This document shows positions 53,263 to 62,871 of a stretch of 64,000 nucleotides of DNA, in pieces (position 1 is the first letter of the stretch; every line of letters starts with the position of its first letter). Origin of the DNA: Desulfosporosinus metallidurans (lineage in GTDB: Bacteria; Bacillota; Desulfitobacteriia; Desulfitobacteriales; Desulfitobacteriaceae); the NCBI RefSeq assembly GCF_001936615.1, contig NZ_MLBF01000008.1, forward strand, positions 1 to 64,000. The letters are read 5' to 3'. The translations under genes and the position numbers were made by a program. Under the pieces are notes generated by a model. The model searched no databases. It saw only the letters and a program-made list of their open reading frames with translations, and had not been told where the DNA came from.

Positions 53263-53298
53263 AAAAAATGGGCCTTCGGTATTGAAGGCCCATTTTTT
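53263..53298. terminator. bidirectional terminator between thiC and formate dehydrogenase
   Basis: AAAAAATGGGCCTTC and GAAGGCCCATTTTTT form a perfect 15-base stem with a 6-base loop. It separates the convergent thi and fdh operons. Confidence 0.93.
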
Positions 53299-53302
53299 CG
53301 TA

Positions 53303-55978
53303 CTAATTAAGTTTCGTGATCTTTACGCCACAGACTTTATACTCATACGTTTTTGTGACTTTATCATACGCCCCATTGGTTAAAACGTTCGTTGGAGATT
53401 CATCATAGTGAAGGGTCATAAAGACCATTCCGAGAGGCACCCGTTCGGTGAGTTTGATCTTTGTTTCCAGTTCTCCTCGGCGGGATGCCACTTTGACGAC
53501 TTCGCCGTCTTCGAGTCCGAGCTGTTTTCCATCCAATGGATTAATCTCCGCCAACTCTTCTGGAGAATAGCTTACTAGGGCTTCTGAATTTTGTGTAAAC
53601 ACATTATAAAGGGAAAGTTTACGCCCCGTATTGAGTAAGAAGGGATACTCTTCATCCGGTTGTTCCCCAGGTAACTGGTGGTCGATCGGAACAAAGAGCC
53701 CTTTGCCCCGGTTGAACTTCCCTTCATGTAAGAACTTGGTCCCAGGATGTTCAGCATGCGGCACTGGCCATTGCAAGCCTTGAGTACCTAGACGCGCATG
53801 GGTGATTCCGGCAAATTGAGGGGTAAGTTTCGCCACTTCTTGCATAACTTCTTCCGAGGACGAATATACGAATGGGTAACCCATGCGGGTAGCCAGTTCG
53901 CAAATGATATCCCCATCAACCTTAGCGTTTCCAATAGGCTTGATGGCTTGATTAACCATTTGCACCCTGCGTTCCGTATTCGTGAAGGTACCCGTCTTCT
54001 CTGCAAAACTAGCCCCTGGTAATACGACATCGGCCAATTTAGCCGTTTCAGACATAAAGATCTCTTGCACAACAAGGAAATCAAGGGCCTGAAGGCCTTT
54101 ACGCACATGGTTCGCATCGGCATCTGTAATCACGGGATCTTCCCCCAAAACATACAAGGCGCGAAGATTTTTGCTCACGGCCGCGTCGAACATATCCGGA
54201 ATCATAAATCCTGGATTAGGGTCTAGGGAGACGCCCCAAGCCGCTTCAAATTTCGACCGTACTTCTGGACTTGCAACCTGTTGGTAACCGGGGTAAACAT
54301 TGGGCAGTGCTCCCATGTCGCAGGCGCCTTGGACATTATTTTGGCCGCGCAAGGGGTTAACCCCAGAACTCTCCTTACCCAAATTACCCGTAAGCATGGC
54401 TAGATTTGCCAAACTCATGACGTTATCCGTGCCACAAGTGTGCTCTGTAATCCCTAAGGTATAGAAGATCTCTGCCCGTTCTGCAGTCGCATAGATTCTA
54501 GCAGCTTCCACGAGCTGCTCGACGGGAACTCCGGTTATTTTACTAACCACTTCGGGAGGGAATTTTTGAATAGCTTCTCGGAATTCCTCAAACCCTTCCG
54601 TACGTTCTTCAATGAAAGCACGGTCTTCCCAACCGTTGGCAAGAATAATGTTCATAATCCCGTTGATCAGAGCAATATCTGTTCCCGGACGAAGCCTCAA
54701 CCAAAGATCTGAACACTCAGCAAGGTTAATGCCCCGAGGATCCACTACAATCAGCTTGGCCCCATTGGCTAACGCTTGCTTCATTTTGGTTCCAATCACA
54801 GGATGAGCTTCTGTCGCGTTTGAACCAATCACAAACATAACTTTGGTATATGGAATTTCATTAATGGAATTTGTCATCGCTCCCGAGCCAAATGAAGTGG
54901 CCAGACCGGCCACAGTGGGAGCGTGTCAGGTCCTAGCGCAGTGATCGACATTATTGGTACCGATCACCGCGCGCATGAATTTTTGCATTAAATAATTTTC
55001 TTCGTTGGTGCAATGGGCAGAACTTAACGCAGCAAGGGAATTCGGGCCATAGGTATTCTTAATTTCGCTAAACTTTGAGGCCACTAAATCTAAAGCCTCA
55101 TCCCATTCTGCTGGGACTAAAACCCCATCTTTTCGAATCAGAGGGGTCGTCAAACGTTTGGGACTATGAATCATATCCATCCCAAACCGCCCTTTGACAC
55201 ATAAGGCCTTACCATTGACCGGTGCTTCTGGATTTGAAGTCACGCCAATGACTTTACCGTCTTTCACATTTAGGTCAAAGTTACATCCAACCCCACAAAA
55301 TGGGCATGTTGTTTGGACTTTCGACACTTCCCAGGGACGTCCTTTACCGACCATTTTCTTTTCGGTCAAGGCACCTACCGGACAGACCGAGACACATGAA
55401 CCGCAGAAATCACAATCTGATTCGTGATAGGGAAGATTAAAGGCCGGGCCCACTTGGGCATCAAATCCACGGAATGAAAAGTCTAGAATGCTTTTTCCCT
55501 GAACTTCACTACAAGCTTTGATACATTTCCCACACAAGATACATTTATTAGGATCTCTTAAAATAAAAGGATTTCCTTCGTCAATTGGAAGGTTACGGCG
55601 CTCACCCTTATAAAGTTCTCCCGTGGCACCGTACTCATAGGCATACTCAGCCAAAGAGCAATTTCCCATTTTTTGACATGTCATGCAATCTAAGGGATGA
55701 TTCGCTACCAAAAGTTCAAGAATCGTTTTTCGCGCAGCCCGAACTTTAGGATTTTGGGTTTGTACCACCATGCCCTGGGTTGTTTGCGTGACACATGACG
55801 GGGGAAGATTGCGCATCCCTTCGATTTGAACGACACACAAACGGCAGGCGCCTGAAGGGGTAAGCTCCGGGTCATGACACAAAGTGGGAATCGGAATATT
55901 ATTCATACGACAGGCTTCTAGCACGGTCGTTCCCTTCGGAACAACGACTTCACGCCCATCAATTGTTAGTGTAATCAA
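53303..55978 (-). CDS. fdhA: formate dehydrogenase catalytic subunit, selenocysteine-containing
   Basis: An 891-residue protein when the TGA at 54928-54926 is read as selenocysteine 351 (context HCART-Sec-HAPTVAGLA). Read conventionally it would break into two frames. Domains in order: a plant-type [2Fe-2S] ferredoxin (Cys34, 45, 48), a NuoG-type His-Cys3 cluster (HPLDCMTCQKMGNC, ~94-107), two [4Fe-4S] motifs (CILCGKCIKAC, CDFCGSCVSVCPVG), a CPFCGVGC cluster and the bis-MGD molybdopterin domains. It oxidises formate or reduces CO2 and exchanges electrons with the NuoF/NuoE-like subunits upstream. No signal peptide, so cytoplasmic. Probably a soluble NAD(P)- or ferredoxin-linked, possibly bifurcating enzyme. 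Confidence 0.95.
54898..54914 (-). promoter_or_regulatory. SECIS element of fdhA
   Basis: GTGGCC and GGCCAC form a stem with loop GGUCU, starting 11 bases after the UGA. The GGUCU apical loop is the same as in the E. coli formate dehydrogenase SECIS, where the GU contacts SelB. Confidence 0.92.
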
Positions 55979-56017
55979 TTCAAAGTGCCTCCTCTCAGTT
56001 TATCGGTTAGGACTAGT

Positions 56018-57805
56018 TTAAGCGCGAGTAACCGCATCAAACTTACACTTTTCTAAACAGGTTCCGCATTTGATGCAAGCAGCTTCATCAATCTTATACG
56101 GTGTTTTCTTATCCCCTGAAATGCAGCCAACCGGACAGTTCTTGGCACAAAGTCCGCATTTCTTGCATTTTTCCTCATCAATTGAATAAGTGAGTAAGGC
56201 AGAACAAACATGTGCTGGACATTTATGCTCAAGAATATGTGCTTCAAATTCGCTCCTGAAGTACTTAAGCGTGGCCAACACAGGATTTGGTGAGTTTTGC
56301 CCCAGTCCACAAAGCGAAGTCTCTTTTATGACCAAGGCGAGATTCTCCAGCGTATCGAGGTCTTCTAATTTCCCCTCTCCTTTTGTGATCCGATCCAGGA
56401 TGTCCCACATCCGCTTGTTCCCTTCCCGGCAGGGAGTACATTTACCGCAGGACTCTTTTTGGGAAAAGTCTAAGAAAAAGCGCGCAATATCCACCATGCA
56501 AGTGGTTTCATCCATGACAACCAGACCACCCGAGCCAACCATAGCTCCTGCTTTGGTCAAGGTGTCATAATCCACTTCAAGGTCAAGCATTTCATCGGGT
56601 AAACAACCGCCCGAAGGGCCACCAATCTGCACCGCTTTAAAGGCCTTACCATTTTGAATTCCGCCCCCGATATCAAAGAGAATATCACGGAGAGTGGTGC
56701 CCATGGGAACCTCTACCAGGCCCGTATTGTTGATTTTCCCAGTCAGAGCAAAAATTTTCGTCCCTTTACTCTTTTCTGTTCCGTATTGGGTATACCAGTC
56801 GGCACCATTTTTCAAAATGTGAGGAACACTGGACCACGTTTCCACGTTATTAATATTCGTGGGTTTTCCCCATAAGCCACTCTGGGCAGGAAATGGCGGA
56901 CGAACCGTTGGCATTCCGCGCCTTCCTTCAATGGATGCCATAAGCGCGGTTTCTTCGCCACAGACAAAAGCACCTGCTCCAGCCCTAATTCGAAGACGGA
57001 AATTAAACCCGGAATTCAAGATGTTTTCGCCTAGGTAACCCGCTGCTTCCGCTTGAGCTATCGCAATTTCCATATGTTTAATGGCGAGTGGATATTCCGC
57101 ACGGCAGTAAACATACCCTTCGTCAGCACCGATAGCAAAAGCACCGATTAACATGCCCTCGATGACAGAATGAGGGTCCCCTTCTAGGACACCACGATCC
57201 ATAAAAGCCCCGGGATCTCCCTCGTCAGCATTACAGATGATGTATTTTTTATCGCCCGGAGAGTTCCGACAAAAGCCCCATTTAAGCCCAGTCGGAAACC
57301 CTGCTCCTCCTCGTCCACGAAGTCCGGCTTTCTTGACCTCCTCAACGACTTCATCAGGCGACATCTTTAGCGCATTTGCTAAACCCTTATAACCATCTCG
57401 TTCAACATAATCCTCGATCCGTTCAGGGTCAATAAAACCACAATTCTTTAAAACAACACGCACTTGCTTCGCGAAAAAATTGGCGTTAGCAAATGTGGTC
57501 GCAGGGCTTTTGGTGAGAGGATCTGTGTAGAGAAGCCGCTCTACACGCTTCCCTTCCTTAAGGTCTTGAGCTACAATTTCAGGAATATCCTCAGGCTTTA
57601 CAAGCGTATACAGTGTTTGTTGCGGTTCAATAATTAGGGTCGGTCCCTGTTCACAAAAGCCGTGGCATCCTGTTGATACAATACTTACAGAATCCTGAAG
57701 GCCTTGGCGTATTACTTCGTCCTGCAAAACGTCAATAATTTTGTGTGCACCAGATGAGGCGCACCCCGTCCCCGCACAGACGAGAATCCGTTGGTTTTCT
57801 GCCAT
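56018..57805 (-). CDS. fdhB: NuoF-like NAD/FMN flavoprotein subunit of formate dehydrogenase
   Basis: A 595-residue subunit: N-terminal thioredoxin-like [2Fe-2S] domain (CAGTGCASSG, STGCHGFC; ~1-90), then a NuoF core with the NADH/FMN motif GRGGAGFPTGLKW and NADEGDPGAFMDR, a [4Fe-4S] site in CGKCTPCREG, and a C-terminal two-cluster ferredoxin (CKKCGLCAKNCPVG, CIKCGTCLEKC). This is the HydB/HylB layout found in electron-bifurcating hydrogenases and formate dehydrogenases. It lies 39 bases upstream of fdhA and links formate oxidation to NAD and probably ferredoxin. Confidence 0.93.
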   Translation of the reverse strand: MAENQRILVCAGTGCASSGAHKIIDVLQDEVIRQGLQDSVSIVSTGCHGFCEQGPTLIIEPQQTLYTLVKPEDIPEIVAQDLKEGKRVERLLYTDPLTKSPATTFANANFFAKQVRVVLKNCGFIDPERIEDYVERDGYKGLANALKMSPDEVVEEVKKAGLRGRGGAGFPTGLKWGFCRNSPGDKKYIICNADEGDPGAFMDRGVLEGDPHSVIEGMLIGAFAIGADEGYVYCRAEYPLAIKHMEIAIAQAEAAGYLGENILNSGFNFRLRIRAGAGAFVCGEETALMASIEGRRGMPTVRPPFPAQSGLWGKPTNINNVETWSSVPHILKNGADWYTQYGTEKSKGTKIFALTGKINNTGLVEVPMGTTLRDILFDIGGGIQNGKAFKAVQIGGPSGGCLPDEMLDLEVDYDTLTKAGAMVGSGGLVVMDETTCMVDIARFFLDFSQKESCGKCTPCREGNKRMWDILDRITKGEGKLEDLDTLENLALVIKETSLCGLGQNSPNPVLATLKYFRSEFEAHILEHKCPAHVCSALLTYSIDEEKCKKCGLCAKNCPVGCISGDKKTPYKIDEAACIKCGTCLEKCKFDAVTRA

Positions 57806-57817
57806 CCCTTTATCCCC

Positions 57818-58300
57818 CTACTCGTATTTGGCTAATATTCCTGCAAGACTCTCAGGTGATAATCGTCCATGAACCTCATTATTGATCGATATCACCGGTG
57901 CAAGGCCACAGGCTCCAATGCATGCCACAATTTCCAAAGTATAGCGCCCATCTTCCGTCGTCGCTCCATCTTTAATGTTTAAGGATTTTTCCATAGTTTC
58001 CAATATCTTGGCTCCTCCACGCACATGGCAAGCCGTCCCCAAACACACATTGATTAAATTTCGTCCAACAGGTGTTAAGCGAAACTGGGAATAAAACGTA
58101 ACCACACCATAGATCTTAGCAAGTGGTATCCGCATTGCTTTACTAATGTACTTAAGCACATGAGCTGGCAAATATCCATAAACTCCTTGAGCTTCTTGCA
58201 AGATTGGAATGAGAGGTCCATTCTCATTTCGATACCTGCTAATGATTTCATCCAATTTGATTTGCTTCGGGTCCACTAAATTTTCACATGCGATGCCCAA
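57818..58300 (-). CDS. fdhC: NuoE-like [2Fe-2S] subunit of formate dehydrogenase
   Basis: A 160-residue thioredoxin-like [2Fe-2S] protein with NuoE/HydC cysteines (CLGTACHVRG and CIGACGLAP). It forms the electron-transfer module with the NuoF-like subunit 12 bases downstream. It is the second gene of the operon, after 5-formyl-THF cyclo-ligase. The name fdhC follows operon order, not homology to formate transporters. Confidence 0.92.
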   Translation of the reverse strand: MGIACENLVDPKQIKLDEIISRYRNENGPLIPILQEAQGVYGYLPAHVLKYISKAMRIPLAKIYGVVTFYSQFRLTPVGRNLINVCLGTACHVRGGAKILETMEKSLNIKDGATTEDGRYTLEIVACIGACGLAPVISINNEVHGRLSPESLAGILAKYE

Positions 58301-58312
58301 ATGAATCCCCCC

Positions 58313-58912
58313 CTATTGAATTCCTAACGTTCTAAAATCGTAAACATCGTTCTCTGTGATCAACATCGTCATTTTGGCATCGTGCTTGTCAACCGGTACC
58401 TGTGCAATAACTTGACATTCAAAACAAAGAGCCACTCTTGGTGTTAAGGGATTTAGCCGCATAAAGAAGCGATCATAAAAGCCACCACCATACCCTAAAC
58501 GATCTCCTGAAAGGTCAAACCCTGCACCGGGCACGATAATCAAATCAATTTCAGATGGATCTGTTTCCCCTTTATTCAGCTTAGGTTCGCGAATTCCCCA
58601 AACTCCTGGTTCAATATCTTCTGTAAGGTCTCCTACTTCGATGGGAAGAAGTAGGCCATGGGATGCACAACGCGGTAATATCAGCTTTTTGTTGAGCGCT
58701 ATCGTCGCCTCCGCTAAAGCCGTAGTCTCTACTTCATCGCGGAAGTTAAGAAATAACATGACAACTTGAGCCTGTTGGAACTCTGGCAAATTCTGAATTT
58801 TTTGCTGAATAATTCTGCTTTTGGTCTCTCTCTCTTCCTCTCCCAAAGCGGCTCTCTGCAATAAACATGATTTGCGTACTTCGGCCTTTAAAGACTGTTT
58901 TGCCTCATTCAT
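58313..58912 (-). CDS. 5-formyltetrahydrofolate cyclo-ligase
   Basis: A 199-residue MTHFS/YgfA family enzyme that turns 5-formyl-THF into 5,10-methenyl-THF using ATP. The signature GDRLGYGGGFYDRFF is present, along with the N-terminal LKAEVRKSCLLQRAAL. The start is ATG 58912 with AAGGGG upstream rather than the ATG at 58942. It leads the formate dehydrogenase operon, linking formate and one-carbon folate metabolism. Confidence 0.9.
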   Translation of the reverse strand: MNEAKQSLKAEVRKSCLLQRAALGEEERETKSRIIQQKIQNLPEFQQAQVVMLFLNFRDEVETTALAEATIALNKKLILPRCASHGLLLPIEVGDLTEDIEPGVWGIREPKLNKGETDPSEIDLIIVPGAGFDLSGDRLGYGGGFYDRFFMRLNPLTPRVALCFECQVIAQVPVDKHDAKMTMLITENDVYDFRTLGIQ

Positions 58913-59076
58913 GTCAGTACAACCCCTTTGGTAAAATCTCATGCTTATTAAAAGATTCGCTCAATAGGGGGAAATTCCTTCTCTGGTTTTTAAAGAATTT
59001 TGTATTATTTTGTGAGAAATGAGAACACACAATGATATCCACATTTGAAATCTTGGCATTCCGCCTTTTCCCTAGG

Positions 59077-59208
59077 TTATCCACACTATCCACAGGCTCT
59101 GTGGGTAACTTTATCCAAAGTGCTTTAAATAAGTCAAAAACCTAAAAACCGCTTCAATGACTTATCTACAGACTTATCCACATTATCCACAGGTTGGCCT
59201 TATCCACA
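59077..59208. promoter_or_regulatory. cluster of DnaA boxes
   Basis: Four exact TTATCCACA boxes occur in the same orientation (59077, 59174, 59183, 59200), with three one-mismatch boxes at 59087, 59111 and 59162. All lie within 132 bases of intergenic DNA between the formate dehydrogenase operon and a terminator. No dnaA or dnaN gene is nearby, so it is more likely a DnaA-titrating or DnaA-controlled site than the chromosomal origin. Confidence 0.7.
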
Positions 59209-59250
59209 GGACGTACGCTCCCTCCTCCAGCAAAGTAATTTTGGGATACT

Positions 59251-59283
59251 AAAAAGCGAGGAAATCCACTTCCTCGCTTTGTC
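59251..59283. terminator. hairpin terminator
   Basis: AAAGCGAGGAA and TTCCTCGCTTT form a perfect 11-base stem with a 6-base loop, with A and T runs outside. It can act on either strand, for example for the transcript coming from tsaD. Confidence 0.85.
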
Positions 59284-59339
59284 TAGTATCTTTCGTCCTA
59301 ATTTGTCAAGGCTGGTATAGTACCCTAAAGGCTCATCTA

Positions 59340-59762
59340 GCAGCAACCTCACTCCCAAACCAAAGCCCCGAGCTTGAACGGCCAATTCGGTTCTGCACCG
59401 TCCTAACGCTTGCACACACAGACGATGCACATGAAATGTGCCGTCCACCCAAACGCTCCATTTCCACGTTCTCCATTCCCCGACCCGAGCCACGGAAGCA
59501 AGAGAACCGTCCCTTCGCTTCCGTTCCCAGACCCCAGCCCGGGACGCAGTGTGACACGAGCGCGACGTATTTACGTAAGCAGACTAGCAAACTTCCGTTA
59601 AAGCGACCGACCCCAAATACGGGGCAGTGCACAGGGAGGTGCACTGCCGCCAACTGCGCCAAGGAGGGCGCAGTTGGCGGGAACCCCGCTCCCCAAAGCC
59701 GGGAGCTTGAACGGTTAGTTTGCTCTGCGTCGTAACACCGAGCGCTGTGTCACACAAGTCCC
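59340..59762. repeat. GC-rich intergenic region with diverged repeats and strong hairpins
   Basis: About 420 bases without a credible gene. A segment beginning GAGCTTGAACGG occurs at about 59370 and again at about 59703 with diverged but alignable continuation (a ~45-base direct repeat). Between them lie two neighbouring hairpins: GGCAGTGCAC/GTGCACTGCC (59623-59648) and CCGCCAACTGCGCC/GGCGCAGTTGGCGG with a 6-base loop (59647-59680). Likely decayed copies of a family of palindromic intergenic repeats. Confidence 0.5.
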
Positions 59763-60791
59763 TCACACAAGCCCCAGCCCAGGAACGGCATTAAGAGTCC
59801 AAGGAGCGTAATCTCCAGCTAAATAATGATAATACCCTGCCACCGCAATCATTGCCCCGTTATCCGTACAAAAGAGAGGGGGCGGAGAAACTAGACGGAC
59901 ACTCCGTTCCGCCAAGGTCTGAGCTAAGGTTTCACGCAACAAACGATTCGCCGCAACACCACCCGCCAGCAGAAGCGTCTTTACTCCGGTCTGGTCAATA
60001 GCCATCAACGCTTTCCGAACTAGTACGTCTACAATCGCTTGTTGAAAAGAGGCTGCAAGATCCGGTACGCGGAGGGTTTCTCCCCGCATATGTGCGGAAT
60101 TCAAGGTGTTTAAGACAGCCGACTTCATGCCACTAAAGCTAAAATCCAAGCTTGTCGGTTCTAACATAGCCCTAGGGAACTTAAACGCTTGCGCATCCCC
60201 CTCCTGAGCTACTTTTTGAATTTGAGGCCCACCTGGATAACCTAAACCCAAAGTTCGAGCCACTTTATCCAATGCCTCGCCAGCAGCATCATCCCGTGTC
60301 TGCCCTAGCACTTGGTACTGTCCGTGGGCTTCAAATAAGATTAAATGGGTATGTCCTCCTGAAACCAATAAAGACAAAAATGGAAATTCAATATCCTGAT
60401 GATGCAAAAAGTTGGCATAGATATGCCCTTCCAAGTGATTAATACCAAGCAGCGGAATTCCGGCTGCGTAGGCCATAGCCTTCGCTCCAGAAACTCCCAC
60501 TAAAAGAGATCCTACCAGCCCAGGACCATGGGTCACCGCAATAGCCGATAAATTGGAAAAGCCGACCTTTGCCTCATCTAAAGCTTGCTGGACAACCGGT
60601 TGAAGATGAAGACTGTGTTCGCGCGAAGCGATTTCGGGCACAACTCCACCATATTTTTGATGCGTCGCAATCTGAGACGAAATGACATGACTACGCAAAT
60701 CCGTTCCGTCAACCAAAATGGCCGCTGAAGTCTCATCACAACTCGTTTCAATCCCTAAAATGATAACCTGGTCTTTCTGGCTACCTGTCAC
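59763..60791 (-). CDS. tsaD: tRNA threonylcarbamoyltransferase TsaD
   Basis: A 342-residue ASKHA-fold protein that completes t6A at position 37 of ANN-decoding tRNAs. Landmarks are ILGIETSCDETSAAI, VTHGPGLVGSLLVG, the metal-binding HLEGH, SLLVSGGHTHL and LLAGGVAANRLLR. The start is taken as GTG 60791, which overlaps the rimI stop as GTGA; the frame is open to 60824 but without a better signal. It is the last gene of tsaB-rimI-tsaD. Confidence 0.96.
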   Translation of the reverse strand: MTGSQKDQVIILGIETSCDETSAAILVDGTDLRSHVISSQIATHQKYGGVVPEIASREHSLHLQPVVQQALDEAKVGFSNLSAIAVTHGPGLVGSLLVGVSGAKAMAYAAGIPLLGINHLEGHIYANFLHHQDIEFPFLSLLVSGGHTHLILFEAHGQYQVLGQTRDDAAGEALDKVARTLGLGYPGGPQIQKVAQEGDAQAFKFPRAMLEPTSLDFSFSGMKSAVLNTLNSAHMRGETLRVPDLAASFQQAIVDVLVRKALMAIDQTGVKTLLLAGGVAANRLLRETLAQTLAERSVRLVSPPPLFCTDNGAMIAVAGYYHYLAGDYAPWTLNAVPGLGLV

Positions 60792-61255
60792 AACACATTC
60801 ACATCCATTCCCAATTCCACCCACATAATTAACGCATCCTCCTGGGTGTCTGCATAATACCCTTTCCGAACCCCAGCAGTGGTGAAACCTAATCTCTTAT
60901 ATAAAGACTGTGCCTGGCTGTTTGAAGTCCGAACTTCGAGCGTCATCCGTTCCATGCCCTGCTCTACCATTCTGTCCATCATGGAACGCATGAGATACTC
61001 GCCCCAATGTTGCCCACGATAGTCTGGAGCAATGGCGATGTTGGTGATATGCCCTTCATCAAGGATAAACCAAAGTCCCATGTACCCGATAACCTGACCC
61101 TCTAACTCTAGGCAAAGATAACGAGCGTACTCGTTGTCTTTAAGTTCCGCCTTAAAAGCCTGTAAAGACCAAGGAGTGGAGAAAGAGGCACGCTCGATTT
61201 CCAGGATGGCTTGGAGATCGTCCATCTGCATGGGACGCACAATCCCTTTACTCAT
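60788..61255 (-). CDS. rimI: ribosomal protein S18 alanine N-acetyltransferase RimI
   Basis: A 155-residue GNAT acetyltransferase with the acetyl-CoA loop DYRGQHWGEYLM and the LEVRTSNSQAQSLYKRLGF block typical of RimI. The start is ATG 61255, inside the end of tsaB (8-base overlap). The usual clustering with tsaB and tsaD supports the call. Confidence 0.92.
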   Translation of the reverse strand: MSKGIVRPMQMDDLQAILEIERASFSTPWSLQAFKAELKDNEYARYLCLELEGQVIGYMGLWFILDEGHITNIAIAPDYRGQHWGEYLMRSMMDRMVEQGMERMTLEVRTSNSQAQSLYKRLGFTTAGVRKGYYADTQEDALIMWVELGMDVNVL

Positions 61256-61982
61256 GCCCCTTATGCCCTTCTTTCTTACGGGCTTCCTCTTTTTTGGCCC
61301 AGTTGACCTCCGCTTCCGAAAAACGAATGTAGTACGGTTGAACCCGTTCACCTACGCCCGTTTCTTGCCATCGTTGCCAAACCTCACGTACGGCATAGGC
61401 ACCCCTTGGCAAACTCATATACTCTGGCAAAATCACAGTTTTCTCACCCAAAACCTCTACAATTCGCCCCTTAGCCTTTGTCACTGCATCCCCAACAAAA
61501 CAAATCGGACGCTCCAAACCCTTCAAATATTCCAGCCATTGATCTGTGGGCAAAGCCTGAGGAGGGGTTAAACACTCTGCCTTCTCTTCCCCTCTCGTCC
61601 AATGATAACGCGCCGTGTACCATTCATTTTTACGCGCGTCCAGAATAGGAACAATGTCTTCTGTTCTCCCCAGCCCTGCCCAGGCTAAGGCATCGAGAGA
61701 CACTACGCCAATAAGCGGAAGGTTTAGCACTTGGGCCAATCCCTGGGCGGTCGCAATTCCGATCCGAATTCCAGTAAACGAACCCGGTCCTCGCACCACC
61801 CCGATCATGCTTAACTCCTGAAGTGTCCAAGCCGAGGCTGTAAGTAATTGCTCAAGCATCGGAATAAGACGCTCTGAGTGAGTCTTTGTGGTATGTAAAA
61901 AACCCTCAGCAATAAGCCTTCCGTCTTCCGCTAAGGCCACCGCTGTCACTTTTGTTGTCGTATCTATCGTTAAATATTTCAT
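61248..61982 (-). CDS. tsaB: t6A synthesis protein TsaB
   Basis: A 244-residue inactive TsaD paralogue that scaffolds the TsaD-TsaE complex. It has TIDTTTKVTAVAL, a VVRGPGSFTGIRIG block and ALAWAGLG. The start is ATG 61982 with CGGAGG upstream; the longer frame to 62027 is not needed. Confidence 0.93.
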   Translation of the reverse strand: MKYLTIDTTTKVTAVALAEDGRLIAEGFLHTTKTHSERLIPMLEQLLTASAWTLQELSMIGVVRGPGSFTGIRIGIATAQGLAQVLNLPLIGVVSLDALAWAGLGRTEDIVPILDARKNEWYTARYHWTRGEEKAECLTPPQALPTDQWLEYLKGLERPICFVGDAVTKAKGRIVEVLGEKTVILPEYMSLPRGAYAVREVWQRWQETGVGERVQPYYIRFSEAEVNWAKKEEARKKEGHKGHE

Positions 61983-62103
61983 CGGACCTCCGAACCTTTC
62001 CATCTCGTTTAAATAGTTATAATTCATCTACTTCCAAGACTCCCCAACCGGCCTCGATGTTCAGCTTTAGCCGAATGAGTTCACTGCTGCCAAATAACTT
62101 AAG

Positions 62104-62580
62104 TCAAGCCATAACTTTTAAACGTTGCTCCCAATCACGTTCTCGAGCGCGAAAGATAATCTCACGTGGAGATTCTCCGCTCCCAAGGATCTCCACTTCT
62201 AAGCGATCTTCTGGTAAATAATCTTCCGCAATTTGGGGCCATTCAATTAAACAGATGGCATCCTCTACGAATGCATCTTCAACTCCGATCACTTCCACCT
62301 CTTCAGGACGTTGAAGTCGGTATAAATCCATGTGAATCAAGCGGGCTTTGACCCCTGTTCCCGTAAGTTGCCCTAAATACTCATGTTGCAAAGTGAACGT
62401 TGGGCTGGTCATGGGGCCTTTGACACCTAACGCTTCGCCGACCCCTTGTGCAAAGGCCGTTTTTCCTGCACCCAGATCCCCTATTAAAGACACGACATCT
62501 CCACCCTGCAAATGCCTACCCAATCGATTTCCCCACTCTCGAGTTTGCTCAGCTGTTATACTCGTAACTCTGTATTCCAT
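62104..62580 (-). CDS. tsaE: t6A synthesis ATPase TsaE
   Basis: A 158-residue P-loop protein with GDLGAGKTAFAQG (~37-49), TSPTFTL and HMDLYRL, the TsaE set. It supplies ATP hydrolysis for the TsaB-TsaD complex. It is the first gene of the cluster, 121 bases upstream of tsaB. The ribosome binding site is weak. The 62581-62871 gap upstream contains nothing I can assign. Confidence 0.94.
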   Translation of the reverse strand: MEYRVTSITAEQTREWGNRLGRHLQGGDVVSLIGDLGAGKTAFAQGVGEALGVKGPMTSPTFTLQHEYLGQLTGTGVKARLIHMDLYRLQRPEEVEVIGVEDAFVEDAICLIEWPQIAEDYLPEDRLEVEILGSGESPREIIFRARERDWEQRLKVMA

Positions 62581-62871
62581 GCTTGTCTGGTTAAGAAAAC
62601 TTGGACAAACTTTAACCGTTTCCTTTCTTAATAAGTTTTTTTATATGCTCCAAGTTTTTAACGCACATCTCAATGTATCTCTAAAAAACATTCTTACAGC
62701 AACCCGATCGATACTCTTTTTGACAACTCGTGGGATACACTTCTGAATTTGATATCCTTAACAGGGAAATATTATAATGTTATAGATAATGTAACCTGTT
62801 TAGGTGAAAAATATAGGGAATGTGCTCAATGTGCGATAATCGGACCTCGTACTTCACACCTCGAAGCTCGA

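Noticed and set aside
53303..54913. A separate 536-residue molybdopterin oxidoreductase
   Set aside because: It is the C-terminal part of fdhA after the selenocysteine codon; the frames are continuous through TGA 54928-54926.
59077..59208. Chromosomal origin oriC
   Set aside because: DnaA boxes are dense, but dnaA, dnaN, recF, gyrB and rpmH are absent and no AT-rich unwinding element stands out.
59200..59766. Several frames of 60-109 residues on both strands
   Set aside because: They overlap each other on opposite strands, are arginine/cysteine-rich and cover hairpins and repeats; no binding sites or domains.
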